Part shown: positions 19,050 through 29,291 of the stretch, piece by piece | Layout: the number at the start of each line of letters is the position of its first letter | Numbering within the stretch: position 1 is the first letter of the stretch | Assembly (NCBI GenBank): GCA_023653025.1 | Contig: JAMNXS010000010.1 | Span: 1-55,696, forward strand | Origin: Burkholderiaceae bacterium | Lineage (GTDB): Bacteria; Pseudomonadota; Gammaproteobacteria; Burkholderiales; Burkholderiaceae_D | Direction of reading: 5' to 3' | Length of the DNA: 55,696 nt | Made by a program: the position numbers and the translations under genes | Notes under the pieces: model-generated | The model's input: the letters and a program-made list of their open reading frames with translations, nothing else | Database searches by the model: none | What the model was told of the DNA's origin: nothing

Positions 19050-20687
19050 ATGACAGATTTCACCTCGGGGCTGGAACGCCGCGACGTCAACTTCGCACCG
19101 CTGACGCCGCTCGACTTCATTGCGCGCGCGTCGGATGTCTATGGAGAGCGGCTGGCCGTGGCCTACGGCCCGGTGCGTCGCAACTGGCGCGACACTTACG
19201 CCCGCACGCGGCGCCTGGCCAGCGCGCTGGCCGGGCGCGGCATCGCGAAGGATGACACGGTGGCCGTACTGCTGCCGAATATCCCCGAGATGGTCGAGGC
19301 GCATTTCGGCGTGCCGATGGCCGGCGCCGTGCTCAATACGCTCAACACCCGGCTCGACATGGCCGCGCTGCTGACCATGCTGCGTCACGGAGAGGCCAAG
19401 ATGCTGGTCGCCGATACCGAGTACCTGCCCGTGGTCGAGGAGCTGCGCCGGGAGTTGCCCGGGCTGCAGGTGATCGGCGTGAAGGATGCACAGGCCGACA
19501 CGCCGCCCGTCCCCGGACACTGGGTCGATTACGAGGCCCTGATGACCGAGGGCGATCCCGCTTTCGACTGGCAGCCGCCGGCGGACGAATGGGACGCGAT
19601 CGCGCTGAACTATACGTCCGGCTCGACCGGCGATCCGAAGGGCGTGGTCTACCATCATCGCGGCGCGACCCTGAACGCGATCTCCAACATCCTCGAGTGG
19701 GACATGCCGAAGCATGCGGTTTACCTGTGGACGCTGCCCATGTTTCACTGCAACGGCTGGTGCTTCCCGTGGACGCTGGCAGCGCGGGCGGGCGTGAATG
19801 TCTGCCTGCGCAAGTTCGATGCGCAGCAGGTGCTGGCACTGATCGCTCAGGAGAAGGTCACGCATTACTGCGGCGCGCCGATCGTGCAGAGCGCACTGGC
19901 CAATGCGCCGGCCGAATGGCGCGAAGGCATAGACCACAAGGTATCGACGATGGTCGCCGCTGCGCCGCCATCATCCACGATGCTGGCGCAGATGACGGCG
20001 ATGGGCTTCGACATCACGCATGTCTACGGACTGACCGAGGTGTACGGCCCGGCCACCGTCTGCGCGAAGCAGGAGGACTGGACCGCGCTGCCGCTCGGCG
20101 AACAGGCGCAGATGAATGCGCGGCAGGGCGTGCGCTATCACTTGCAGCAAGCGGTGGCGGTGATGAATCCCGATACCCTGCAGCCGGTACCGGCCGATGG
20201 CGAGACACTGGGCGAGATCATGTTCCGCGGGAACATCTGCATGAGGGGCTACTTGAAGAACCCGCGCGCGACCGGCGAGGCTTTCGAAGGCGGCTGGTTT
20301 CACACCGGTGACCTCGCGGTAATGAACCCGGATGGCTACCTGCGCATCAAGGACCGCAGCAAGGACATCATCATCTCCGGCGGCGAGAACATCTCGAGCA
20401 TCGAGATCGAGGACGTGCTGTACCAGCATCCGGCGGTGGTCGCTGCCGCCGTCGTCGCCGCGCCGGACCCGAAGTGGGGCGAGGTGCCGTGCGCGTTCAT
20501 CGAGACGCGCGAGGGCTCCAAGCTGACGAAGGAGGATGTCGTCGCGCACTGCAGGACACTGCTGGCCGGCTTCAAGGTGCCGAAGATCGTGATCTTCCGG
20601 GAACTGCCTAAGACATCGACCGGAAAGATACAGAAATTCATCCTGCGCGAAGAGGCGGGCTCGGCGACAGCGATCGACCGCGGCTGA
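19050..20687 (+). CDS. Fatty acyl-CoA/methylmercaptopropionyl-CoA ligase-type AMP-forming synthetase
   Basis: The 545-residue ANL-superfamily enzyme activates a carboxylate with ATP to an acyl-AMP, then to acyl-CoA. The phosphate loop is YTSGSTGDPKGV (residues about 189-200). The acyl-pocket motif MFHCNGWCFPWTLAA, the A5 motif VYGLTEVYGP and the hinge RIKDRSKDIIISGGENISS are all present, and the catalytic lysine lies in STGKIQKF near the C-terminus. The CNGWCFPW sequence is typical of the AlkK/DmdB branch (medium-chain or 3-methylmercaptopropionate ligases). The substrate cannot be fixed from sequence. It is divergent from sbp and convergent with the MFS gene, so monocistronic. Confidence 0.88.
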   Translation: MTDFTSGLERRDVNFAPLTPLDFIARASDVYGERLAVAYGPVRRNWRDTYARTRRLASALAGRGIAKDDTVAVLLPNIPEMVEAHFGVPMAGAVLNTLNTRLDMAALLTMLRHGEAKMLVADTEYLPVVEELRRELPGLQVIGVKDAQADTPPVPGHWVDYEALMTEGDPAFDWQPPADEWDAIALNYTSGSTGDPKGVVYHHRGATLNAISNILEWDMPKHAVYLWTLPMFHCNGWCFPWTLAARAGVNVCLRKFDAQQVLALIAQEKVTHYCGAPIVQSALANAPAEWREGIDHKVSTMVAAAPPSSTMLAQMTAMGFDITHVYGLTEVYGPATVCAKQEDWTALPLGEQAQMNARQGVRYHLQQAVAVMNPDTLQPVPADGETLGEIMFRGNICMRGYLKNPRATGEAFEGGWFHTGDLAVMNPDGYLRIKDRSKDIIISGGENISSIEIEDVLYQHPAVVAAAVVAAPDPKWGEVPCAFIETREGSKLTKEDVVAHCRTLLAGFKVPKIVIFRELPKTSTGKIQKFILREEAGSATAIDRG

Positions 20688-20707
20688 CCGGCGCGCGCGC
20701 CGGTCAG
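20684..20707. repeat. Perfect 24-nt GC palindrome between convergent genes
   Basis: CTGACCGGCGCG is followed directly by its exact reverse complement CGCGCCGGTCAG. It covers the stop codon of the acyl-CoA ligase gene and lies 11 bases from the stop of the convergent MFS gene. There is no T tract on either side, so it is not a classical intrinsic terminator but could block 3' exonucleases or aid termination in both directions. Confidence 0.6.
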
Positions 20708-20717
20708 CGGTGGCGGC

Positions 20718-22019
20718 TTATTTGTTGACCAGCCTTGCCGGCACCGACAACGTCAGCAGGGTGCCGACCACCATCCCGCAGGCCAGCAGGTAGACGCCTG
20801 CATCGGTCGAGCCGGTGGCTTCCTTCAGCCAGCCGACCGCATACGGGCTGGCGAAGCCGGACAGGTTGCCCAGCGAGTTGATCAGCGCGATGCCGGCTGC
20901 GGCGCCGGCGCCGGCGAGGAAGGAAGTCGGCAGGCTCCAGAACAGCGGCAGCGTGGTCATGATGCCGGCGAGACCAAGCGTGAGTGCGGCAATGGCCAGC
21001 GCAGGATCCTTCGCGAAGATCACCGACAGCGCGAGGCCGACGGCGCCCAGCAGTCCCGGTATCGCCACATGCCAGCGCCGCTCGCCCGAGCGGTCCGCGC
21101 TCTTGGCGACGACCAGCATCACGACCACCGACACGCCGTACGGAATCGCCGAGATCAGGCCGACATCGAGCGGGTCGTTGTAGCCCATGCCCTTGATGAT
21201 GGTGGGCAGCCAGAACGAGACGCCGTACAGGCCCATCACGAAGCTGAAGTAGATGGCGGCCATCAGCCAGACGCGGCCCGAACCCATCACCGACAGCACG
21301 GATTCCTCTTCCTTCTGCGCCGCTTCGGCGGCAATGTTGCGGACCAGCAGCGCGCGTTCGTCATCGTTCAGCCATTTGGCATCGGCGATCCTGTCCTTGA
21401 GCATGACAATCACCACCACGCCGAGTGCGACGGCGGGCAGGCCCTCGAGCAGGAACATCCATTGCCAGCCGCTCCAGCCGTTCAGTCCATGCGCATGCTT
21501 CATGATTGCGCCCGACAGCGGGCCGCCGATCACACCCGACAGCGCGATACCGGTCATGAACATCGCCGTCATGCGGCCGCGCCGCTGCGCCGGGTACCAG
21601 TAGGTCAGGTAGAGGATGATGCCGGGGAAGAAGCCGGCCTCGGCCACGCCCAGCAAGAACCGCAGCACATAGAACGAGGTCGGCGTCGTCACAAACATCA
21701 TCGCCGACGACAGCAGCCCCCAGGTGATCATGATGCGGCCGATCCAGACGCGTGCGCCGACCTTGTGCAGGATGATGTTGCTCGGCACCTCGAACAGGAA
21801 ATAGCCGATGAAGAAGATGCCGGCGCCGAGTCCGTAGACGACATCGGAAAAGCCCAGCTCCCCCATCATCTGCAGCTTGGCGAAGCCGACGTTCACCCGG
21901 TCGAGGTAGGCGATGACGTAGCAGATCAGCAGCAGCGGCATCAGGCGCCACGCGACCTTGCGATAGGTCGCCTCTTCGAAGGCGTGTGGATCGGTAACCG
22001 CGGTAGCAGTGGCTTGCAT
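20718..22019 (-). CDS. MFS transporter, anion:cation symporter (ACS) type
   Basis: The 433-residue inner-membrane carrier has twelve predicted helices. ICYVIAYLDRVNVGFAKLQM in the first helix, the MFS loop motif after helix 2 and FLLGVAEAGFFPGIILYLTYWYPAQRRGRMTAMFM are characteristic of the ACS family, which takes up organic anions such as tartrate, glucarate, phthalate or allantoate with protons. The frame stays open far upstream through the antisense of serC, but GGAGA seven bases before 22019 and the family N-terminus set the start. The substrate is unknown; neighbouring genes give no clear hint. Confidence 0.9.
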   Translation of the reverse strand: MQATATAVTDPHAFEEATYRKVAWRLMPLLLICYVIAYLDRVNVGFAKLQMMGELGFSDVVYGLGAGIFFIGYFLFEVPSNIILHKVGARVWIGRIMITWGLLSSAMMFVTTPTSFYVLRFLLGVAEAGFFPGIILYLTYWYPAQRRGRMTAMFMTGIALSGVIGGPLSGAIMKHAHGLNGWSGWQWMFLLEGLPAVALGVVVIVMLKDRIADAKWLNDDERALLVRNIAAEAAQKEEESVLSVMGSGRVWLMAAIYFSFVMGLYGVSFWLPTIIKGMGYNDPLDVGLISAIPYGVSVVVMLVVAKSADRSGERRWHVAIPGLLGAVGLALSVIFAKDPALAIAALTLGLAGIMTTLPLFWSLPTSFLAGAGAAAGIALINSLGNLSGFASPYAVGWLKEATGSTDAGVYLLACGMVVGTLLTLSVPARLVNK

Positions 22020-22142
22020 GAACAGGTCTCCGTGATGCGATTGTCGTGGGCGCTTCTCCGGGCGCGCGCCGATTGTAGCCGATAGGCCTCGGTTCCCCGC
22101 TTTCGCACAGCCAAAGTGGGCATTTGTCCGGCTGCGATGTCC

Positions 22143-22148
22143 TATAAT
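22143..22148 (+). promoter_or_regulatory. Putative -10 box of serC
   Basis: A perfect TATAAT lies 43 bases before the serC start. No good -35 hexamer is found at 16-18 bases; TTGTCC is 13 bases upstream, which is too close. It is the best promoter candidate in the gap. Confidence 0.35.
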
Positions 22149-22190
22149 CCGGAGCCTGTTCATCCGACCCCGGCCCCGGGCTGCCATTCC

Positions 22191-23270
22191 ATGCGAGTCT
22201 TCAATTTCAGCGCCGGCCCGGCCGCGCTGCCCGAACCGGTGTTGCGGCGCGCCGCCGACGAGATGCTCGACTGGCAGGGCAGCGGCATGGGCGTGATGGA
22301 GATGAGTCACCGCGGCAAGGAGTTCACGGCCATCGCCGCCAAGGCCGAGGCCGACTTCCGCGCGCTGCTGCAGATTCCCGCGAATTACCAGGTGCTGTTC
22401 CTGCAAGGCGGGGCGCTGGCGATGAATGCGCTGATCCCGATGAACCTGCTCGGTACGAAGACCTCCGCCGACTACGTGAACACCGGCGAGTGGTCGAAAA
22501 AATCGATACAGGAGGCGCGCAAGTACTGCCGCGCCAACGTGATCGCCTCGGCCGAGGACCGCAACTTCACTTATGTGCCGCCGCAGTCCGCGTGGACGCC
22601 CGACCCCGATGCGGCCTATCTGCATATCTGCACCAACGAGACTATTGGCGGCGTCGAGTATTTCTGGACGCCGGATGCCGGCGACGTGCCGCTGGTGGCC
22701 GACATGTCGTCGCATATCCTGTCGCGCCCGATCGACGTCGCGCGATACTCGGTCATTTACGGTGGCGCGCAGAAGAACATCGGTCCGGCCGGCCTGACCT
22801 TCGTCATCGTGCGCGACGACCTGCTCGAGCGCGCGCTGCCGATCACGCCGTCGGTGTTCCACTGGAAGGAGCAGGCTGCCGCCGGCTCGATGCTGAACAC
22901 GCCGCCCACCTACGGCATCTATATCGCGGGCCTCGTCTTCGAATGGCTGCTCGCGCAGGGCGGGCTGGCAGCGATCGAGCGCCGCAATATCGCCAAGGCC
23001 ACGCTGCTCTACGACTGCCTCGACGGCAGCGGCTTCTACGCCAGCCCGGTCGACCCGGCCTGCCGCTCGCGGATGAACATCCCGTTCTTCCTGCACGACG
23101 CCGGTCTCGACGCAGCCTTCCTCGCAGGTGCGCGCGAGAACGGTCTCGTGCAACTGAAGGGACACCGCGTCGTCGGCGGCATGCGTGCATCGATCTACAA
23201 CGCGATGCCGATCGAGGGTGTGCAGGCGCTGGTCGATTACATGAAGGAATTCGAGCGCATGTACGGTTAG
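22191..23270 (+). CDS. serC: Phosphoserine aminotransferase
   Basis: This PLP enzyme (359 residues, class V aminotransferase fold) makes 3-phosphoserine from 3-phosphohydroxypyruvate and glutamate, and also serves pyridoxal phosphate synthesis. It begins with the family hallmark [15 protein letters not shown]. The PLP lysine is Lys195 in [25 protein letters not shown] and the closing [20 protein letters not shown] complete the match. The start at 22191 gives the usual N-terminus; upstream codons are not family-like. Here serC stands alone: serA, pheA and aroF neighbours seen in other betaproteobacteria are not in the window. A dispersed double hairpin follows its stop by 18 bases and may end the transcript. 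Confidence 0.96.
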   Translation: MRVFNFSAGPAALPEPVLRRAADEMLDWQGSGMGVMEMSHRGKEFTAIAAKAEADFRALLQIPANYQVLFLQGGALAMNALIPMNLLGTKTSADYVNTGEWSKKSIQEARKYCRANVIASAEDRNFTYVPPQSAWTPDPDAAYLHICTNETIGGVEYFWTPDAGDVPLVADMSSHILSRPIDVARYSVIYGGAQKNIGPAGLTFVIVRDDLLERALPITPSVFHWKEQAAAGSMLNTPPTYGIYIAGLVFEWLLAQGGLAAIERRNIAKATLLYDCLDGSGFYASPVDPACRSRMNIPFFLHDAGLDAAFLAGARENGLVQLKGHRVVGGMRASIYNAMPIEGVQALVDYMKEFERMYG

Positions 23271-23288
23271 CGGCGGCGCTTTTCAGCT

Positions 23289-23364
23289 GGCGGATTTCGC
23301 TGCGCTCTACCCGCCCTATGCTTTCCCACGGGCATAGGGCGGGTAGAGCGCAGCGAAACCCGCC
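23289..23364. repeat. Dispersed double-hairpin repeat, copy 2
   Basis: The arm GGCGGATTTCGCTGCGCTC-TACCCGCCCTATG (23289-23320) is inverted as GCATAGGGCGGGTAG-AGCGCAGCGAAACCCGCC (ending 23364), with an 11-base loop. It follows serC closely and precedes an unrelated gene, so it may act as a 3' end stabiliser or terminator. Confidence 0.85.
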
Positions 23365-23475
23365 CTCCCTCGGAGCCGTGGAATTTATCGCCCGCTTCTC
23401 CACTCCAATCCGGAAGTCTTGCCCGCTGCCACGGCAGCGAGGTACCTGTTCGCCTGAATGTCTTCCGGAGTGCCC

Positions 23476-24198
23476 ATGCAGTCTTCCTTTCCGCAAGCCT
23501 CGCCGACCGAAGCCCACGAACCCAGCCTGCACGAACGGCAACGCCGCGAGTTGCTGCAGGCGCTGGCGCCCGCCGGACAGCGGCCGGTGGCGGAGCTGGC
23601 CGAGATGTCGGATGCGGAGCGCTGCAAGTGGCTGTTCTGGAACCTGCACGAGAATCTCGACGAGATACGGTTGATGGAGCCGACGCTGCAGGCGCGCGTG
23701 ACCAGCATGCAGTTCACCGTGGTCGACGGGTCACCGTTGTCGGCCAATGCGACGCTCGAGAAGCGGCTGGATCTGGCCTGCAAGTGGACGCTCGAACTCA
23801 GCTATCCCGGCTACCCGGAGGAGATCACGCACTCGGTGGGCGACGGCTGGATCAATCTGGTGGTGGCCGAGCAGGCGCCTGCCTATCTCACGGTCGCGCA
23901 CGGCCAGAAGGCCTATCTCGATGCCGACCACAGCACCTATCCGAACCAGTTGTACCTCGAAGGCTGGGTGACGAACGGCGTCTGGCAGGAGATGCGCCAG
24001 CATCTGTCGAATTCGAATCCGACCTGCCGCACCGACGTGGTCCTGCTCGACAATGTGCTGTTCCCGGTGAAGAACGGCTTCGATTTCGTCAACGGGCCGC
24101 CGGGCGCGATCGGCGTAGTGAACATGGAGTTCCGCGCCTTCTCGCATCCGACCGAGCGCCGCATGAGCCGCCGCGGCGAACCGCGCCGCCGGGGCTGA
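23476..24198 (+). CDS. Protein of unknown function
   Basis: The 240-residue soluble protein has no signal peptide or membrane helix. I do not recognise the family. An acidic, helical N-terminal part (LHERQRRELLQALAPAGQ, then WLFWNLHENLDEIRLMEP) leads into a beta-rich domain with many aromatic residues (KWTLELSYPGYPEEITHSVGD, then PNQLYLEGWVTNGVWQEM), and an Arg-rich tail (RRMSRRGEPRRRG). Only two cysteines fall in the core. ATG 23476 is chosen over 23458 because GGAG lies five bases upstream of it. A tiny ORF starts one base after its stop. Third-position GC is high throughout, as for a real gene of this genome. Confidence 0.7.
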   Translation: MQSSFPQASPTEAHEPSLHERQRRELLQALAPAGQRPVAELAEMSDAERCKWLFWNLHENLDEIRLMEPTLQARVTSMQFTVVDGSPLSANATLEKRLDLACKWTLELSYPGYPEEITHSVGDGWINLVVAEQAPAYLTVAHGQKAYLDADHSTYPNQLYLEGWVTNGVWQEMRQHLSNSNPTCRTDVVLLDNVLFPVKNGFDFVNGPPGAIGVVNMEFRAFSHPTERRMSRRGEPRRRG

Positions 24199-24199
24199 C

Positions 24200-24310
24200 A
24201 TGCACCGCGCGCCTGTCCCGTCGCCGGACGACGAACCCTACGAGGATGAGGTACCGCAGCCGGTGCCGCAGGAAGAGCCGGTGCCGGACCCGAACCCGGA
24301 AATTGGCTGA
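24200..24310 (+). CDS. Tiny acidic proline-rich ORF
   Basis: This 36-residue ORF begins one base after the stop of the unknown gene at 23476 (TGA-C-ATG). Its composition is Pro/Glu/Asp-rich, with PVPQEEPVPDPNPEIG at the end. Tight spacing suggests translational coupling, and the Pro-Glu repeat is unlike random high-GC frames, which favour Arg and Ala. There is no separate ribosome site beyond the preceding coding sequence. It ends six bases before the convergent MATE gene. It could be a genuine small protein or chance. Confidence 0.45.
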   Translation: MHRAPVPSPDDEPYEDEVPQPVPQEEPVPDPNPEIG

Positions 24311-24316
24311 CCCTTT

Positions 24317-25693
24317 CTACTCGCTTTCGCGCAGCCGTTGCACGCGGCGCATGTACCAGACCAGCGCCACGGCCACCAGTGCGAGGCTGATGCTGTTGCC
24401 CAGCCAGAAGCCGGCCGCGCCGGTCAGCAGCGGCGGCGTGCCGCCGAACACGTCGAAGCCCAGCAGGTAACCGCCGCCGAGGCCGATGCCCCACAGCGCG
24501 ACCGCATACATCAGCGTCGGCACGGTCGCCACCTTGTAGGCGCGCAGCACGAAGGCCGCGCCCACCTGCACCGAGTCGAACAACTGGTAGAAGGCGATAA
24601 AGAAGAACAGCGGCAGCGCCGCCGCCGTGACGCCGGCATCGGGCGTATACAGGCCGATGATCTGCGCACGTGCGACCCACACTGCCGCGCCCACGGCGAC
24701 CGCGAGCGCGGTACCGAGCCGGATGCCGGCGTTGCCGGCAAAGCGCGCGGCCTGCAGCCGGCCGGCGCCGATTTCCTGCGCGACCAGCGTGCCGGTCGCG
24801 CTGGCGATCGACAGCGGCAGCATGTAGAGGACGGTGCCGAAGTTGGCGGTGATCTGGTGTCCGGCCAGTGCCTCGCTGCCCAGCCGCGAGATGAACAGCG
24901 CCATGAACGTGAACGCCGTCACCTCGATCAGGTAGGACAGGCCCATCGGCACGCCCAGCCTCAGCAATGCCGCTTGCGCCGGCCACGACGGGCGCGTCAG
25001 GCCGCGCCCGAAGATCGCGAACTTTTCGTAGAACACGCCGCGCCGGACAATGATCCAGCCTGCCAGCAGCGCGCCCCAGGCGGCGATGCCGGTGGCGATC
25101 GCGCAGCCAGGCGTGCCGAGTGCGGGGACGCCGAGGCCACCGAAGATGAACAGCGCGTTCAGCGGTATCTTCAGCAGCAGCGCGGCCAGTTGTATCGCCA
25201 TCACCATGCGCGGACGCGAGATCGCCGTGTTCAGCGACGCATAGACGCGAAAGCCCAGCGTCGCCGGCAGGGCGAGCGCCAGCAGCGCCAGATATTCGCG
25301 CACCTGCCGGTCCAGCTCCGCAGGTGCGTCGGCAATGTCGAGCAGGAAGCCGGGAAAGCAGAGCAACGCGCTGCCGAGCGCCGACAGGAAAATCGCCAGC
25401 CACGCCCCCTGCCGCACCTCCTCGCCGATGGCCTCGAATTTTTTCGCGCCATACAGCTGGCCGATGACGGGCGACAGCGCCTGCATGACGCCCGACAGGC
25501 CGACGAAGATGCTCACATAGACCGACGCGCCGAGGCCGAGCGCCGCCAGCGAGGTCGGCGAATGGCGCGCCGTCATCATCGTGTCGACCACGCCATTGGC
25601 AATCACCGCCAGCTGCCCGATGAGTATCGGCCAGGCCAGCGCGGCAACGCGCGCGGTGAACGAAGGCCCCGGCGCGCCGCCGGCGGGCTTCAT
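24317..25693 (-). CDS. MATE-family efflux transporter (NorM-like)
   Basis: The 458-residue inner-membrane antiporter has twelve helices in two homologous halves. ALAWPILIGQLAVIANGVVDTMM and the VYVSIFVGLSGVMQALSPVIGQLYGAKK segment in the first half, repeated as GVPMGLSYLIEVTAFTFMALFISRLG and QITANFGTVLYMLPLSIASATGTLVAQEIGAG in the second, are the MATE signature. Members expel cationic drugs or dyes with Na+ or H+. The start overlaps the stop of the upstream ArnT-like gene in the form ATGA, so the two are translated together; whether that means a lipid-linked function is not clear. Confidence 0.93.
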   Translation of the reverse strand: MKPAGGAPGPSFTARVAALAWPILIGQLAVIANGVVDTMMTARHSPTSLAALGLGASVYVSIFVGLSGVMQALSPVIGQLYGAKKFEAIGEEVRQGAWLAIFLSALGSALLCFPGFLLDIADAPAELDRQVREYLALLALALPATLGFRVYASLNTAISRPRMVMAIQLAALLLKIPLNALFIFGGLGVPALGTPGCAIATGIAAWGALLAGWIIVRRGVFYEKFAIFGRGLTRPSWPAQAALLRLGVPMGLSYLIEVTAFTFMALFISRLGSEALAGHQITANFGTVLYMLPLSIASATGTLVAQEIGAGRLQAARFAGNAGIRLGTALAVAVGAAVWVARAQIIGLYTPDAGVTAAALPLFFFIAFYQLFDSVQVGAAFVLRAYKVATVPTLMYAVALWGIGLGGGYLLGFDVFGGTPPLLTGAAGFWLGNSISLALVAVALVWYMRRVQRLRESE

Positions 25694-27399
25694 CGTCCGT
25701 CCCGGCGATAGAGCCGGAAGAATTCATGCCGGTCGGATGCGCGGCGGCCCTGCCACAGCAGTGTCAGTTGCCCCTCGACTGCCCTGAGCTGCCCGCCCTT
25801 CTTGCGCAGGCCGGTGTCCTGTACCAGCAGGAAGTCGCAGCGGCTGTCGTCATCGCGCGCGAACTTCACCGCACCGAGGTAGGCGAAGGAGGCGCGCTGC
25901 GCCGGCCCGACGCCATCGGTCTGCACGCAGCGGTAAGAGGAGGGCAGGGCAGCGGCAATCTTGGCAGCCACCGGCGCGTAGCTCTGGCTGTAATTCAGCC
26001 ACGGCAGCCACAGCGTCATCAGCAGCAGCCAGCACAGCACCAGCCCGCCGGTCGACAGCACGACCGCGCGCCACAGCACCGGCGGGCGGCGCCCGAGCCG
26101 CCACTGCAGCAGCAGGATCCAGCCCGCCGTGCCGGCCATGGCCAGCAGGAAAGCGAAGCCGCTGAATTCGGGCTGGAAGCCGGGGGCGAGCTTGAAGGCA
26201 TTTTTCGCCAGCTGCGCCGGCCAGCCGGTCTGCTTGGCGATCCAGCCGAGCCAGATGAAGGCCGCGATCGCGGTCAGCGTCATCACGGAGAACCAGTCGA
26301 TGGCGTTGATCGCACCGCGTTTCAAGGTTGGCAGGCCGAACGTGGCCAGCACAGCCAGCGGCGGCAGCAGGGCCAGCAGCACGGTGATTTTCAGGCCGGG
26401 AACGAACATCGCCAGCACGCCCAGCAGCACGACGCCGGCCGCCGGCATCAGCACGTGCAGCATCGGCTGCGCGCGCCAGGCCCAGACTGCCCACAGGGCA
26501 ATGGGCCAGGCCGGCCATGCGAACCAGACGAGCGTCTTGCCGAGTTCACGCAGGCTGCCGGCCGTCGGCGCCGTGACCTGCTGCAGCGATGCGGCCAGCC
26601 AGTCGCCCGGCCCGTCGGCCGCTACCAGCGCCTCGCGGGCGAGCAGCCAGCCCGCGGGTATCAGCAGGGTCGCCGGCAGCGTCACGGCCAGCAGCCGCAG
26701 GAGGAGGTGGCGGAAATGCAGCGCGGCCAGGCCGGCGAAGGCCAGCAGCAGCACCGCAGGCAGCAGCCAGTGGCCGGCCAGGGCCAGCAGGCCGAGTGCA
26801 ACGCCGAGGCCGGCTGCCGGGCGCGTGCCGGGCTTGTCGAACAGCGCGGCGGCCGCGTAGAAGGCCGTCGCCACCAGCGCCACGACCAGCGCCGGCGCCG
26901 CGGTCTCGTGGCTGCGCAGCAGCAGGCCGAGGCAGGCGACATAGATCAGCAGCGCGCCGTCGCCCAGTGTGCGGCCATAATCGAGCGCCGCCGGCTGGCC
27001 GCCGAAGGCCAGCTTCAGCGGTTGCGCCTCGCCGCGACGGCCGAGCACGAACGCCGTGCGCCAGACGGCGGCGGCACCGAGCGCGAAGAAGACGAGGATG
27101 GACAAGCGGGCTGCGAGCGCATCGCCGGCAATGCCGCCGAACAGCCGGATGAGCAGGGCGCCAATCCAGTAGGTCAGCGGCGCCTCGCCCGGCATCGGCA
27201 GGCCGACGATGTTCGGCACCAGCCAGTCGGCCAGCGAGCCGTGCGCCATCGTCCACATGATGCCGAAGCCGGCCGCATCATCGGTCTTCCACGGATCGCG
27301 GCGGATGATGCCGGGCAGGATGTACAGCAGGCACATCGCCGCCAGCCCCCAGCGCGGCAAGGCGTGCGTGGCGGCGGCGGGCAGGCGTACGGGTTTCAT
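25690..27399 (-). CDS. ArnT-like glycosyltransferase (GT83/PMT_2)
   Basis: The 569-residue membrane protein has about twelve helices and a C-terminal soluble part. The first loop has RRDPWKTDDAAGFGIMWTMA and then GEAPLTYWIGAL, equivalent to the acidic pair and P-L-x-Y-W of ArnT-type transferases that use undecaprenyl-phosphate sugars to modify lipid A. The C-terminal domain (SYRCVQTDGVGPAQRASFAYLG, then RCDFLLVQDTG) matches the betaproteobacterial ArnT-like group. The acceptor is unknown. It overlaps the MATE gene by four bases. A second, only distantly similar glycosyltransferase lies at 9200. Confidence 0.85.
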   Translation of the reverse strand: MKPVRLPAAATHALPRWGLAAMCLLYILPGIIRRDPWKTDDAAGFGIMWTMAHGSLADWLVPNIVGLPMPGEAPLTYWIGALLIRLFGGIAGDALAARLSILVFFALGAAAVWRTAFVLGRRGEAQPLKLAFGGQPAALDYGRTLGDGALLIYVACLGLLLRSHETAAPALVVALVATAFYAAAALFDKPGTRPAAGLGVALGLLALAGHWLLPAVLLLAFAGLAALHFRHLLLRLLAVTLPATLLIPAGWLLAREALVAADGPGDWLAASLQQVTAPTAGSLRELGKTLVWFAWPAWPIALWAVWAWRAQPMLHVLMPAAGVVLLGVLAMFVPGLKITVLLALLPPLAVLATFGLPTLKRGAINAIDWFSVMTLTAIAAFIWLGWIAKQTGWPAQLAKNAFKLAPGFQPEFSGFAFLLAMAGTAGWILLLQWRLGRRPPVLWRAVVLSTGGLVLCWLLLMTLWLPWLNYSQSYAPVAAKIAAALPSSYRCVQTDGVGPAQRASFAYLGAVKFARDDDSRCDFLLVQDTGLRKKGGQLRAVEGQLTLLWQGRRASDRHEFFRLYRRDGR

Positions 27400-27461
27400 C
27401 CGGCGGGCAGGATCGGTGGAAGCGGTCGGGGCGGCTTGCAGGTATTTTGCCGCAAGCCCAA

Positions 27462-27488
27462 CAAAAATGCCGCTCCAGGCGGCATTTT
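27462..27488 (-). terminator. Intrinsic terminator after rpmE
   Basis: On the minus strand ATGCCGC-CTGGA-GCGGCAT is followed by a T run (TTTTTGTT), 20 bases beyond the rpmE stop. The 7-bp GC-rich stem with U tract is a standard intrinsic terminator. Confidence 0.85.
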
Positions 27489-27507
27489 CAGGAGGTCAGG
27501 CAGCAGA

Positions 27508-27774
27508 TCAGCCGGCAGCCTGGGTCTTCGAACCGACCTTGCCGAACTTCTGGCGGAACTTGTCGACGCGACCGGCGGTATCGACGATCTTGTGCTTGCC
27601 GGTGTAGAACGGGTGCGACTCCGACGAGACTTCGATCTTTACGAGCGGGTAGTCCTTGCCCTCGAAGTTGATCGTTTCCCGGGTCTGGATGGTCGAGCGG
27701 GTGATGAATTTGAAATCGGCGGACAGGTCGTGCACGACGACTTCGCGGTAATCGGGATGGATGCCTTGTTTCAT
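27508..27774 (-). CDS. rpmE2: 50S ribosomal protein L31 type B
   Basis: The 88-residue protein of the large subunit starts [21 protein letters not shown] and contains [24 protein letters not shown], the universal L31 core. It has no cysteine at all, so it is the zinc-independent C- type (YkgM/RpmE2); in organisms with both types the C- form replaces the zinc form under zinc starvation, but here it sits beside rho like a housekeeping copy. It has its own likely promoter at 27874-27903 and a terminator just downstream. Confidence 0.95.
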   Translation of the reverse strand: MKQGIHPDYREVVVHDLSADFKFITRSTIQTRETINFEGKDYPLVKIEVSSESHPFYTGKHKIVDTAGRVDKFRQKFGKVGSKTQAAG

Positions 27775-27873
27775 GTCAGTCTCGCTATCGTTGGGTAGCC
27801 AATCGCCACTTCGTCGGTCCGTACAGCCTCTTGACCCGGTTGGCGGTCACTTGCCCGTTTAAGGGAAGCGCGG

Positions 27874-27903
27874 ATTATATAAGTAAATCAATGGCTTGGG
27901 CAA
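27874..27903 (-). promoter_or_regulatory. Putative sigma-70 promoter of rpmE
   Basis: On the minus strand TTGCCC, an 18-base spacer and a perfect TATAAT lie about 100 bases before the rpmE start. The AT-rich -10 stands out in this GC-rich sequence. Its -35 is weak. Confidence 0.45.
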
Positions 27904-27913
27904 GGGTGATGAC

Positions 27914-27940
27914 GGCGGGTTTCGCTTCGCTCTACCCGCC
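27914..27940. repeat. Solo arm of the dispersed hairpin repeat
   Basis: GGCGGGTTTCGCTTCGCTC-TACCCGCC is one arm without its inverted partner, 19 bases after the rho stop. It still folds alone (GGCGGGT with ACCCGCC). It shows the element can exist as a half. Confidence 0.75.
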
Positions 27941-27959
27941 ATTGATACCCCGAAGGAGA

Positions 27960-29225
<1,266 letters not shown>

Positions 29226-29291
29226 GGTCAGGTGCCGCGTCGTGCGGGCCAAAAGGTGGGGGAGGGAACTGCGTTGGGCAGGGAGGGAACA

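Noticed and set aside
22020-23165. N-terminal extension of the MFS protein to 815 residues
   Set aside because: The extra sequence is antisense to serC, Arg/Gly/His-rich, and the family start at 22019 has a ribosome-binding site.
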